A stretch of 64,000 nucleotides of DNA, from contig QVRM01002284.1 in NCBI GenBank assembly GCA_003439945.1, positions 1 through 64,000 of the forward strand, given 5' to 3'. This document shows positions 18,484 to 27,149 of this stretch, one piece after another (position 1 is the stretch's first letter; every line of letters starts with the position of its first letter). The notes under the pieces were generated by a model, which searched no databases, was not told where the DNA came from, and worked only from the letters and a program-made list of their open reading frames with translations. The DNA comes from Dermanyssus gallinae. Lineage: Eukaryota; Arthropoda; Arachnida; Mesostigmata; Dermanyssidae. The translations under genes and the position numbers were made by a program.

Positions 18484-20808
18484 GGGATATGTGTATATGT
18501 GTGTATATGTGTACAGGGATATAAGTATATGTGGTGTATAGTTCAGGGTATCAGATGTCAGTATTCCCAAGTCTTTGATCGCCTTTTTAACAGTTAATTC
18601 CTCAGAGCCTAGCGTGTATTTGTGTGCAGGATTATTGTGACCAAAGTGTAGCACAGCACATTTATTAACAGATAGTTTAAGATCGAGGCATTTACACCAC
18701 TCCATAAATTTGTCTAGCGTTTCCTGAAAAATTACTATGTTGCTTCTATTATCTACGGGTATATACATTTTGACATCATTAGCATAAATTTTTACATGAA
18801 CGATTTGAGGTATTACATGTTTCAATGAGTCAGTATACAGTATATACATTAAAGGGCCGAGAATGGTACCCTGCGGGCAGCCCGAGGTAACTTGAGCCGT
18901 AGATGACAGGCAGTCGTTGACTCTGACCCTAAAGAGTCTATCACTTAAGAAAGCCTTAATCCAATTAGCTATACGATCACCCACTCCATACTGTGGAAGA
19001 ATATTAAGTAGCTTAGAGTGCGTGGTACTCTCAAAAGCAGATTTAAAATCAAAATACACGCAGTCAAACGGTCTTCCGTCATTTATAAAGAGGGCCCAAT
19101 CATTTTGAGTCTCAAGTAACTGAAGAAGAGCAGAATGAGCGGGACGATATGCAAATTGTTCCCTCGAAATTAGACCTTGCGCATTTGCATTCCTGTAGAT
19201 CTCCTCTGCTATGACCTTCTCAAAGAGCTTGCAAGGCACGGAGGTCAGCGAGACGGGCCTTTTATTGTTAGGGTCGCTTTTATCGCCACGCTTATGCACA
19301 GGACATACGATGGCATATCTAAAGAGATTAGGTACGTTTTCCTCTTCGAGAGAGCGGCGGAAAATAATTGAGAGTGGCACGCATACATCATAGCCACACT
19401 TCTTATAAACAATGGCCGGGATACCGTCAGGGGTGGCGCTACGCTTGTTGGCTAATCCGCGCAGATGCCGTTCGAGGTTCTCTGGTGAAGAGTCAACGTT
19501 ATTCACCACCTGCACGCTGGAGGGCTCATTTAAGAGGAAAGCGGCGTTAGTGTTGCGCGATTGCAGCTCGGCGTGCGATGGGTAGGTTGCGGCAAATACA
19601 TTTCTGAGAATTTCAGCTTTCTCACGGTCTTCAGTTGCATAAGATCCGTCTGGTCGCTTAATTGAGGTCAGCGTGTCTTTTATTTTCATACGTTTTTGAA
19701 CATACCTATGGACAGCGCTGGGAGCGGCAGACTGAGCAACACTGCTCTCCTCAATGGTACGTTTTCTATGGAGCATCCTCTGCAGCTTCTTCTGCAATGC
19801 AGGCCCTCTCTCCGGCGTTGCGTTGCTCAATTGTCGGGTAATCCGTTGGATATCAAAGCTTAGTCTACTCTCGGCATCCGAAGTCCTCCGAGGTACAAAT
19901 ATTTCAAGCAAGAAATGCATGTAGCTCACAAACTTATTATACATGCTATCTACGTCAGGACAGGCAACGAAGAAATTAATCCAGTCAGTCGCAATCAGAT
20001 TTGTGATCATTCCTTCGTAGTCACCTTTGCCGTAGTCCCACCAGTCAGTGCGTGTCTCAGGCATGGGCAGACCGCGCGATATGGTGAACTTGATCATTTT
20101 ATGATCAGTGGTGATTGGCGCGGTCGATACAGCTATGTTGTCAACTGAGTCGTCAGCAGCTAGAACAACGTCCAGTATATTCAGTCCGCGGGTCGGGGTG
20201 CATACCAGCTGCTGAAGACCAGCTTCGCAGCAGAACTGAAGAAACATCTCCTCAACTGAAAGCTCTCCTCCATCTGTCAATTCATCAGAGCGTAGTGATG
20301 ACGAACATCGCCAATCTGACCAATTTATTCCCGGTTGATTGAGGTCTCCAGAGATAACAACACTCACATCATCAGTCACGAGTGCGTTGAGATCAGCAAC
20401 CAAATTCTTCATTTTTTCCTCCTGATCGGCGCGCGATCCTGTCGGACTGAAATACGAGCAGACGAGTCGAATCTTGCAATCAGGCAGAAGCACGTCAGCT
20501 GCGATAGTTTCGGAAGATGAGCTACCTCGGGAGACTTCGGCACAGGGAACCTTGGAATTTACTAGCAGTAAGACGCCTCCACCACTTTGGCCGACACGAT
20601 CATTACGAAACACCTCATATCTTCCACCCGCGCTCAGTTCAGCGGACGTTACCTTGTCGGTCAGCCACGTCTCCGTTACGTACGCGATGTCAATTTCTTC
20701 TATTTCCATAAACGCGTGCAGGCAGTCAATCGCTCCTGGTTTAGCCAGCGATCGCGCGTTTAAGGATATACATTTAAAATCAGAGTATGAGTTACTGTTA
20801 AGAGTCAA
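18442..20808 (-). CDS. LINE-E ORF2: APE endonuclease + reverse transcriptase, active site altered
   Basis: A 788-codon open frame, unusually long for this window. Residues ~10-230 form an APE-type endonuclease: SLNARSL, VTETWLTD, SGDLNQPGINW and TTDHKMIKF carry the expected Asn, Glu, Asp/Asn and Asp-His. Residues ~470-760 form the RT: KRGDKSDPNNKRPVSLTSVP, FDCVYFDFKSAFES as motif A, TSGCPQGTILGPLMY as motif B, then motif C. Motif C reads YANDVKMY, not YADD, so the first catalytic Asp is Asn. Copy 2 has YADD, so this is a single G-to-A change. The frame lacks an ATG before the endonuclease domain; the listed start is TTG and the first in-frame Met is about residue 34. The C-terminus is frameshifted. 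It probably is not an active RT now, but the endonuclease could be intact. Confidence 0.88.
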   Translation of the reverse strand: MTLNSNSYSDFKCISLNARSLAKPGAIDCLHAFMEIEEIDIAYVTETWLTDKVTSAELSAGGRYEVFRNDRVGQSGGGVLLLVNSKVPCAEVSRGSSSSETIAADVLLPDCKIRLVCSYFSPTGSRADQEEKMKNLVADLNALVTDDVSVVISGDLNQPGINWSDWRCSSSLRSDELTDGGELSVEEMFLQFCCEAGLQQLVCTPTRGLNILDVVLAADDSVDNIAVSTAPITTDHKMIKFTISRGLPMPETRTDWWDYGKGDYEGMITNLIATDWINFFVACPDVDSMYNKFVSYMHFLLEIFVPRRTSDAESRLSFDIQRITRQLSNATPERGPALQKKLQRMLHRKRTIEESSVAQSAAPSAVHRYVQKRMKIKDTLTSIKRPDGSYATEDREKAEILRNVFAATYPSHAELQSRNTNAAFLLNEPSSVQVVNNVDSSPENLERHLRGLANKRSATPDGIPAIVYKKCGYDVCVPLSIIFRRSLEEENVPNLFRYAIVCPVHKRGDKSDPNNKRPVSLTSVPCKLFEKVIAEEIYRNANAQGLISREQFAYRPAHSALLQLLETQNDWALFINDGRPFDCVYFDFKSAFESTTHSKLLNILPQYGVGDRIANWIKAFLSDRLFRVRVNDCLSSTAQVTSGCPQGTILGPLMYILYTDSLKHVIPQIVHVKIYANDVKMYIPVDNRSNIVIFQETLDKFMEWCKCLDLKLSVNKCAVLHFGHNNPAHKYTLGSEELTVKKAIKDLGILTSDTLNYTPHILISLYTYTHIYTYPCMLDCTSNMFSQS

Positions 20809-20868
20809 ATTATTATAAGAAAGCTTGTCCGTGTCTAAAATTGATGTCCGTTGGCATGTTCTGTTCAG

Positions 20869-21491
20869 TCATTGGGATGGATGTCGCTCAATAACATCAG
20901 CCTCTCGAAGGCGCCCGTTGAAGATCTTGACTATGGCACCTTCATTCCAGATATCTTCGTTAAACATCTTATCCACATCAGTGTCAGGGATTTCAACATA
21001 GAAAGGGCTATAATGGGCAAAACGAGTTTTCAGCTTCTTAATCACGATGGGGTACACCCCAGACTTCATCAGGTGGTCATGTAGTACTGTTGCATTCAGG
21101 CCTGGCTCTTGTCCGGATACAAAGATACGTTCCGTGTGCAGACGCACCGAGGCACTAGGTAAGGCATGAGGACGTTGTTCCTTGCAGTTTTGAACAACGA
21201 GTACTCGTCTTGGATTTCGATTTTCTTTGCCACCAGCTGCAGTCTTTCTTGCTTGATTTGACGCTTGCTGATGAATAGTTGGATGTGTACCTCGCCAGGG
21301 AGCTTTGGGATGGAATGGCATGCACTAGCCGGCACGTGTACACAAGATACATTGTGCATGGCTATCATCACTTGGTATGCTTGACCCAAGGATTTCACTA
21401 AGTTAGTGATCAATGTCGTTGCCGGTTCTACTCGCAGAAATACGCTAAATACCACGCAGCGAGCTGCCAAACGCATCGGCAGTCTTTGCAC
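20869..21491 (-). pseudogene. LINE-E ORF1 (gag-like) remnant
   Basis: Two overlapping minus-strand frames join near 21140. The first half reads PGEVHIQLFISKRQIKQERL (to 21096). The second half reads RIFVSGQEPGLNATVLHDHL, then SPFYVEIPDTDVDKMFNEDI and WNEGAIVKIFNG, and stops at 20869. The final part resembles the C-terminal RNA-binding module of CR1/L2 ORF1 proteins, where a conserved WPEG-like turn is common. No zinc knuckle is visible. It sits 60 bp upstream of ORF2 in the same direction, as expected for a two-ORF LINE. A frameshift makes it non-functional. Confidence 0.7.
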
Positions 21492-21520
21492 TTTTTCGCC
21501 CGGTGGGACGGTCGCTGAAG

Positions 21521-21729
21521 TGTAAAAACTGTATATAACGAATGAATATAATAAATTTCTTAATAAATTAAAATGTATCTATATATACATGAATGAATTG
21601 TATTGTAATTAAGTACTATCTTGAAATGCAATGTTACTGCGAAATAAACAATATTTATATATATATATATATTGATGACTACGATTTAATTATTCCGTAA
21701 GGCTCACTTTGAACAACAACCTGAATTGG
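21521..21729. other. AT-rich, no feature
   Basis: About 210 bp of AT-rich DNA, with (TA)8 at 21658-21672. Confidence 0.4.
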
Positions 21730-21945
21730 GGTGTTGTTGTTCGAATGTTCTTTAGCGATGATCATTGAGCATAGATGATATACTATACTGTTGAGAGTCA
21801 GCGGCCATGGGACCACAATGACTGTTGGGGAAACCCTAGATATATCAACGTGTTCGGCCCTCGGTGCACTGAAGATATGGCTCACGATGAGTTTCAAGCC
21901 CGTTGGGAACTGCATACATCAATGTTTTTTTCAGATTTTAAATTG
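21730..21945 (+). repeat. SINE-C-like body, copy 1
   Basis: Matches 44700-44880: GATGATATACTATACTG..GAGAGTCAGCGGCCATG, ACTGTTGGGGAAACCCTA, and the conserved 55-bp module (21856-21909, starting GGCCCTCGGTGCA). The tRNA-like head of copy 2 is not present here. Confidence 0.75.
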
Positions 21946-21957
21946 TTTTATGAGACT

Positions 21958-21959
<2 letters not shown>

Positions 21960-22037
<78 letters not shown>
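21960..22037. repeat. (TA)n microsatellite
   Basis: TA array with one CATA break at about 21993-21999. Confidence 0.97.
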
Positions 22038-22040
<3 letters not shown>

Positions 22041-22479
22041 AACAATAAACCAGCGCTTGAATTTAATTAAACAGCGTAAAACGCTATCATTGGTCTGCCT
22101 TTTCTTAAAAAAAGAAAGAGTGGAATTTGGTATTCGCACCTGAGACTTTCTGCTTCCGCATTCCGGAACTATACCGCTCGGTCAAGTAAATAATAGTTTC
22201 TGACTATTAACAATATACAATACGTCCCCAAACCAGATATGACTTTGAAGTACTGTAATCCAACCGGAGGTTAGCACTCAAAACGCACACTCCAGACACT
22301 GAGGTGTCTGGATTTCACCTTTTGCGCACAACACAGGCGGTAGTAGTAGTACCGTTGCGGGTGCTTCTATGAGCGCCAGTATAGCTGCAAGTCATGACGT
22401 CAGCTGGCGTGAAAGTGCCGCTTTGCTTGTTGGATGCTTCCAAGACAGCAAGAGCCATGTATTTTATGCGGGGCGCTCT
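22038..22479. other. repeat-derived, no gene
   Basis: The AACAGCGTAAAACGCTATCAT stretch at 22069-22090 matches the D-tail/segment-I border at 51715-51735 and 57730-57750. The remainder is unassigned. Confidence 0.5.
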
Positions 22480-22880
22480 AAGAACTGTATTCAGACTTCT
22501 ACGGTGCAGCTTTGCTTTAGGATCGCCGCCTAACCATCGGATTGACGGACACATATCGACGAAACGTACGCAAATTCCGACCGCGCTCCAGCTGCCACCA
22601 GCTGTCCATTCGCTTGTAGATTAATGAGAGACGAGAGGTTCTCTGAATACGGCGACACGTTACCACTGAGAGGAAAGAGAGATGACTTCGTTCGTCGATT
22701 CAACACATCTGTCTTGCCCAAACGATACGATGTATCAATGCCATGCAGCGATAATATAAGAAGCGAGAAGAGGTCCGAAGTGTGTAGAACGTATGAGAAG
22801 AGTAAGATAGTTCCATAGAAACCGCTAGAAAACTACTACACATTACATCTAGCCACAATGTAATCTTGGAAAGAACGAAC
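22480..22880 (+). repeat. segment I, copy 1
   Basis: Dispersed repeat also at 32030-32335 and 57760-58015. Diagnostic parts are CTTTGCTTTAGGATCGCCGC near 22510 and TAAGATAGTTCCATAGAAACC near 22805, with an ACTACACA...ACATCTAGCCACA segment after it. Each copy lies just ahead of other shared segments (F or J). Coding capacity is not evident. It could be an LTR or untranslated part of a retroelement. Confidence 0.75.
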
Positions 22881-22984
22881 AGGCTTATTACTTAGTATGC
22901 ATTAGAAAGCCCCAAGGCATTCAAAGAAATGACAAGAGAAACGAAGGAATATTTTGAAGAACAAAAATCCCAGAGCTGCTCATC

Positions 22985-23700
22985 CTCTAAAAAGCAGTTC
23001 CGTTCTTAGGAAAATTGCTATACCAAAAGGAAACTGTTTTTCTGTTGATGAATGCAGTCACGGTGTGCTCTCACGTAAACAGCTGTTAACAATTGGTTAA
23101 ATAAATTGAAATTGTCGAGAAAATGTTAAATCTTAGCTTGTTTTTCTTTTAAATGTCGTGAGAATGCAAGTTTTAATGTTAAGGTTGCTCCCAGAAACTT
23201 TAAACAGTCGACAAGCTCGACGTTAACATTGTTGATCTTTTGAAGTCTGTCGCTAGACCGCATATCTTCAGTTACGACTTAAACGTAGGATTTTGGTTAT
23301 TTTGATATTGATCGTTAGTCTATTTTACTTGGCCCACGCATCTACTTTCTGCAAGTAAAAGTTTATATGATGCCGATTGACCCCAGAACGGTTTTTGCAT
23401 GATATGTGACTTCTCGCATATCTGTTCGGTCGACCGTTACAGAAGAAAGCCGTCATGGAGAGATTCACACTTATTACACACCCTGTTTACTATTAGAGTT
23501 GTCAACATCTTATGCAGCACGCAACTTAATACTATGTCCCTGAAGTAGATCAGCCCCATTCTCTTTACCTTCAAAATACGGCGTACGATGCTTTTCCGCC
23601 AGTTCCCGAAAAAAAAACTCCATTAGTCGAAACGAGCATTCAAAAGTTAAGCTTTTCAAACGCATTGTGTTTATTGATTTATCAGTAATTCGCATTGATA
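22985..23700 (-). pseudogene. segment F copy 1: LINE RT remnant 3' of TRAF1
   Basis: Minus-strand pieces read FYLQKVDAWAK, a stop, then NRLTINIKITKIL near 23380-23290, and INNVNVELVDCLKFLGATLT and LKLAFSRHLKEKQAKI near 23240-23125. Both fit the palm-thumb end of a non-LTR RT (LTIN..KTK, then LV.CLKFLG). Upstream, FFRELAEKHRTPYFEGK (23620-23570) is conserved in copies 3 and 4 but I do not recognise it. Every F copy with a TRAF gene lies directly 3' of that gene. Confidence 0.65.
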
Positions 23701-23732
23701 TACCGCTCGAACTGATAACAAATATTTGCGTA

Positions 23733-24818
23733 TTATTTTAAACGGTTTGCGATTATTTCTGCGGTCATCGAAGTCCAGTCAAGCTTAACACTGACCTCAA
23801 GGACATATTCCAAGGATGGCCAGTTACTATAGCCTCCAACATTATGTGCTCTGCTGTCGTTATGTGGCTGAACTGCGACCTTTATGTTGCTACCTATCTT
23901 AACATAACATTGATTTCTGCTTAGGGTAGGTTTTTGCGGTACTGCAGCAGCTGGTACTTGGGCCCTCCCAAGCGACTTCACATACGTGTCGCCTATGGCA
24001 CAAACAGTCGCCGTCATTTCATTCTCATTAGGGTGGTATTCAAGTGCAAATCTAACGTCATCAACGCAAACATCACTTATATACGAGGTGACACTCCCAA
24101 TGAAAACATCAGTCGTGCTTCGCTTAAATGTCAGCTGAAACGAGCGTCGGCGTGATTGAGATTGTGTAGTGATAGATGACACAGAGTTCGACACAGCTTC
24201 GATTTTTTGCGTGAACTCGCTGCGTAACTCATTTTTATCGTTGGACAGCATATCGACGACCTCTCTTCGAACTGCACTGATTGCTGCTGTTACAGAGGAG
24301 CTTACAGCCCATTGTTGATGGCCAGAGTCGTTCTTCGCCGGTCCCGCATCTCCAGCGTTGGAAACCGCCGAGGTGCTGTGATCACCAAAAGACGCATCAT
24401 CGGCATTCTGTTTGGCGGAAGATTTTTCGTTCGACGAGAGAGAACCAGATGGCCGCGACAAAATCTTACACGATTTGAGGTGAGTTTTAAGCTCGAGTAG
24501 TCGCAACGTGATCTTGCACTGAGGGCAGACACACTCCAATCGGGCCACAAAAGGCTCCTTAACTTGGATTCTTATAGCTGATGACGCACACTGGCAAAGC
24601 GGGCAGTGCGATTCGACCACATCCTGCAGGTCATTAACAGGCTCGAGCAGCAGCAAACACTCAGAACAGAAGACGTGGTTGCAGTTGCTGTAAAACATGG
24701 CTTCGCTGGTGAAGCCGCAAGCAGTACAGGCAAGAAGACTGAGCTGTGCTCGAGATGCCAACTCAATGTCCATGGAACCGAGATTTAGCAGTGGGTTGGA
24801 GAATGTCTTGAACTTCAT
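23733..24818 (-). CDS. TRAF1: RING + TRAF-type zinc finger protein, intact
   Basis: A 361-residue protein from ATG 24818; a longer open frame upstream starts only at TTG. Residues 31-75 form a RING: C31-C34, C46-H48, C51-C54, C72-C75. A TRAF-type zinc finger follows (C98-C101...H113-C117). Residues ~170-215 are a predicted coiled coil (ISAVRREVVDMLSNDKNELR), and ~225-361 a TRAF/MATH-like C-terminal domain (VCVDDVRFALEYHPNENEMT). RING-TRAF proteins are usually E3 ligases or adaptors in TNF/Toll-type immune signalling; that role is family knowledge, not shown here. The canonical TRAF has more zinc fingers, so it is a short form. No intron is apparent. It is the only unbroken member of four copies here, all on the minus strand. 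It could be a functional gene or a young retro- or tandem duplicate. Confidence 0.85.
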   Translation of the reverse strand: MKFKTFSNPLLNLGSMDIELASRAQLSLLACTACGFTSEAMFYSNCNHVFCSECLLLLEPVNDLQDVVESHCPLCQCASSAIRIQVKEPFVARLECVCPQCKITLRLLELKTHLKSCKILSRPSGSLSSNEKSSAKQNADDASFGDHSTSAVSNAGDAGPAKNDSGHQQWAVSSSVTAAISAVRREVVDMLSNDKNELRSEFTQKIEAVSNSVSSITTQSQSRRRSFQLTFKRSTTDVFIGSVTSYISDVCVDDVRFALEYHPNENEMTATVCAIGDTYVKSLGRAQVPAAAVPQKPTLSRNQCYVKIGSNIKVAVQPHNDSRAHNVGGYSNWPSLEYVLEVSVKLDWTSMTAEIIANRLK

Positions 24819-25300
24819 GATGACGGGCACAACAGTAGATGGTACAGAGTAACGAATTAGAGACAACTGGTGTTCGGTAGAAGTTTGATTTCAGCTTTCG
24901 TTGTACGTTCACGATGAAAGCTTTGATCTTGTACTGACTGATTTGCAACGCACGATCATGCTTCGGATACAGCAGATATCCACCTACGACGTAATCCAGA
25001 ACATCAGCGTGCAACGGTGAGCAAATGCGATATGCATGCGATGCTTTATGTCCCGGTTTCGTTTTCATCAGAACGGTTTCGTTGTTACACTCGGCTGCAA
25101 CTTAGCGGCAATCTTGCCCTACAGCAAAACAAACTACTCTATATGTTGATATGATGCGCGATGAGAAATAAATCGCGTTATGGTTCACGGTTGGTGATGT
25201 ATATGTTTACGGCTTTACCGAGGCAAATTTAGACTAATTTTGCTGTTTCTTGTGAGCAATTTATTTCTCAAGACGCGAACAGGCTAGACTCTATGGTTCG
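24819..25300 (-). promoter_or_regulatory. conserved 5' flank of TRAF1
   Basis: About 250 bp directly upstream of the start is conserved in TRAF2 (40106-40385) and TRAF3 (53093-53390). A further block (25071-25300, GCAACTTAGCGGCAATCTTG then CCCTACAGCAAAACAAACTA) recurs at 53620-53860. An overlapping out-of-frame ORF (25068-24763) is partly kept in TRAF3 (QYKIKA..NVQR..KSN.YRT). No clear TATA box or initiator was identified. The conservation shows that the duplicated unit includes the promoter region; regulation itself is not visible. Confidence 0.6.
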
Positions 25301-25463
25301 TTTCTTGCGTGCCATAATGATGATTTTTGTCTGTTAGCACACCGCCCACCCCTGCACTGTTTGCGCACTGTCACGATGCCGGTCGTCAACTGAATAAAAG
25401 GAATGCGCGCCATTTCATCTACTTTTTGTTATTTCGAGAGTGCGACGTGTGCTCAGCGATCCC
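25301..25463. other. no recognisable feature
   Basis: Spacer between the TRAF1 flank and SINE-A copy 3. Confidence 0.4.
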
Positions 25464-25671
25464 TTAGCCCGGCGGCGAGCCCGGTGGCGTGGTGCATTCG
25501 TCAGGGCCTCGCGACCTGAAGACACACTTAGGTGCGCGGGTTCGAGCCCCACCGTTGCACATTTGTCTTTATGGGGTCCGTCTATGAAGCATTGCGAAAA
25601 GCAGTTCCATGAACGTTAAATCTTGGCTGAGAGTCAGCCCAGAAGGTATTTTTTTTTTAGCCCGACGGCGA
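25464..25671 (+). mobile_element. SINE-A copy 3, full length with 15-bp target duplication
   Basis: Head GAGCCCGGTGGCGTGGTGCA at 25477, box B GGTTCGAGCCC, shared body and a T-rich tail. TTAGCCCG(G/A)CGGCGA flanks it at 25464-25478 and 25657-25671. The source looks like a tRNA with an internal Pol III promoter. Confidence 0.93.
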
Positions 25672-25884
25672 CCGAGGCGTCCGACGGCGTGGCAGTGATA
25701 CTGCCCTAGGGTGGTGAGTTACAGAAGCAGGCAGGCGCAAGTATATCGATGCATACATATATAAATTTAGTTGAGCGATTGTCACATATACATGTATATG
25801 TAGCGCAGTGGTACTGAGTGTGTGACGAGTGTGAGTTCCGGCGACGAAACGGCTTCGTGCTGGAACGTCGAAACGACTTCTGCC
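25672..25884. other. no recognisable feature
   Basis: GC-rich start then AT-rich; no match found within the window. Confidence 0.4.
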
Positions 25885-26650
25885 TAAGGGATTGTTAGAC
25901 TCAATCACTTTTTCTGATGGAATGGGGAGTGGATATGGCTTGTTTAGGAATGAAAGTGAAATTACAATTTGTTTGTTATTGCAATGTGACTGACCGGATA
26001 TTTCTTTTTAAAATGTGCAATGATTGCAAGAGAACGAGTTTTTCGATTGAGAAACAATGAACATGCCAGCATGCTAGAAAGAAATGTCTGCTTCGTCTGA
26101 AAGATATCCAACGTTGTCTAAGGTATGCGAGGTAGTCGCGTTAAGGAAAATTTGCAAAAACCGAGGATGTTTTATTTTTGAGCTTAAACATTCCTTACCT
26201 TAACTGCTTGCCATTACGCTCAACGTAAACAAGCATACTCAAATAAATTCACGGACCATTTTGGTACCAAACTGATAATTATTCGATTCGATGGAGGCTG
26301 TAAAGTAACTAAGGGTTTTCGGTGGACATAATAGAAAAGAGCACATCGGTGCAGCTAGAATTTTGGCTTGCTTTATTAAACAAATCACTCGTGTTGCTCT
26401 TAGCACATATGTGTAGCTAGCATTTTGGCTTCCTTTATTAAACAAATTACCCGTGTTGCTCTTAGAGTAACTTGAGACTGTTTATTATTTCAAAGAATTA
26501 ATTCAAAAAGCGTCCACCAATATACACGTTCTGTAACGGTTGCAAAGGTTTTATTATCATCAAACTCACTTTCAATATGTCCGGCCCTCGGTGCATCGAA
26601 GATATGCTTCACGGTGAGTTCCAAGAGAAATATTCGTGACAACTTCGGTG
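25885..26650 (+). repeat. segment L, copy 1 (right part)
   Basis: Corresponds to 35335-36040 and 43680-44400. Shared stretches include GGAATGGGGAGTGGATATGG, GACTGACCGGATATTTCTTT, AACAATGAACATGCCAGCAT and the terminal 55-bp module (26583-26625). The strand is arbitrary. No protein was recognised, though the minus strand keeps a conserved peptide (HIFDAPRAGHIESEFDD) through the module. In each case a Ty3/gypsy remnant or another mobile element follows. Confidence 0.78.
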
Positions 26651-27149
26651 CAACAAACATCAAGTTATAAGTAAACGCTAATCGTAAAGTGCAAGGGTGA
26701 CACATCAGAGATCTATGCCACGTGTGTTGAGCAGCGAGGGCAACGAAGCTGAAAACCCGCGTTGTTTAGGTCAGCTACTGGAGATCATCATTGACCGCTC
26801 GCTAATAACCTGGGCGTTGCAGTCTCGTGTAGCAGACGAACGGTGCGGACTTGCATGTGAGATCGGTCCTGGAAAATATCGTCGGATAGTAGTACAAGAG
26901 ACTTCTTCGTCCGTTTCTCTGTCTGAAACAGATAGACTTGGTGATTAAGAGTACACTCTGCACAAAAGGGGAGTTGTTGGTAAGCTTTCTTAAATTCCGT
27001 GAGCTCCTTGTTCTCGTGCACTTGTGCGCTTGTCACGGGGTAACACAGGGTTGCGTGGTTGCCGCCATCCTTAGTTTCGTCGTGTCTACCAGTGTTCAGT
27101 TCATCAGTTCATCACAAGTGCCCTAGCCGAGCGCTGTGTGCCAGAGAAG
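26651..27149. other. unassigned 500 bp
   Basis: Frames at 26697-26948 (plus) and 26788-27036 (minus) have no known domain or copies. Confidence 0.4.

Larger units (their letters stand above)
18003..21520 (-). mobile_element. LINE-E copy 1, near full length (jockey/CR1-like)
   Basis: Non-LTR retrotransposon reading right to left: ORF1 remnant (about 21491-20869), endonuclease-RT ORF2 (20808-18442 and a displaced C-terminus to 18098), a short 3' UTR, and an AT-rich tail of AAATAAAAATAAATAAAAAT type at 18003-18027. A second, 5'-truncated copy lies at 55767-57444. The APE-type endonuclease places it among jockey/CR1-like LINEs. The 5' end is not defined by a duplication; 21520 is approximate. 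Confidence 0.88.

Noticed and set aside
22480..22880. Segment I as an LTR of the gypsy remnants
   Set aside because: It recurs near gypsy, but I see no TG...CA ends, primer-binding site or matching pair around one element. Left as an unnamed repeat.
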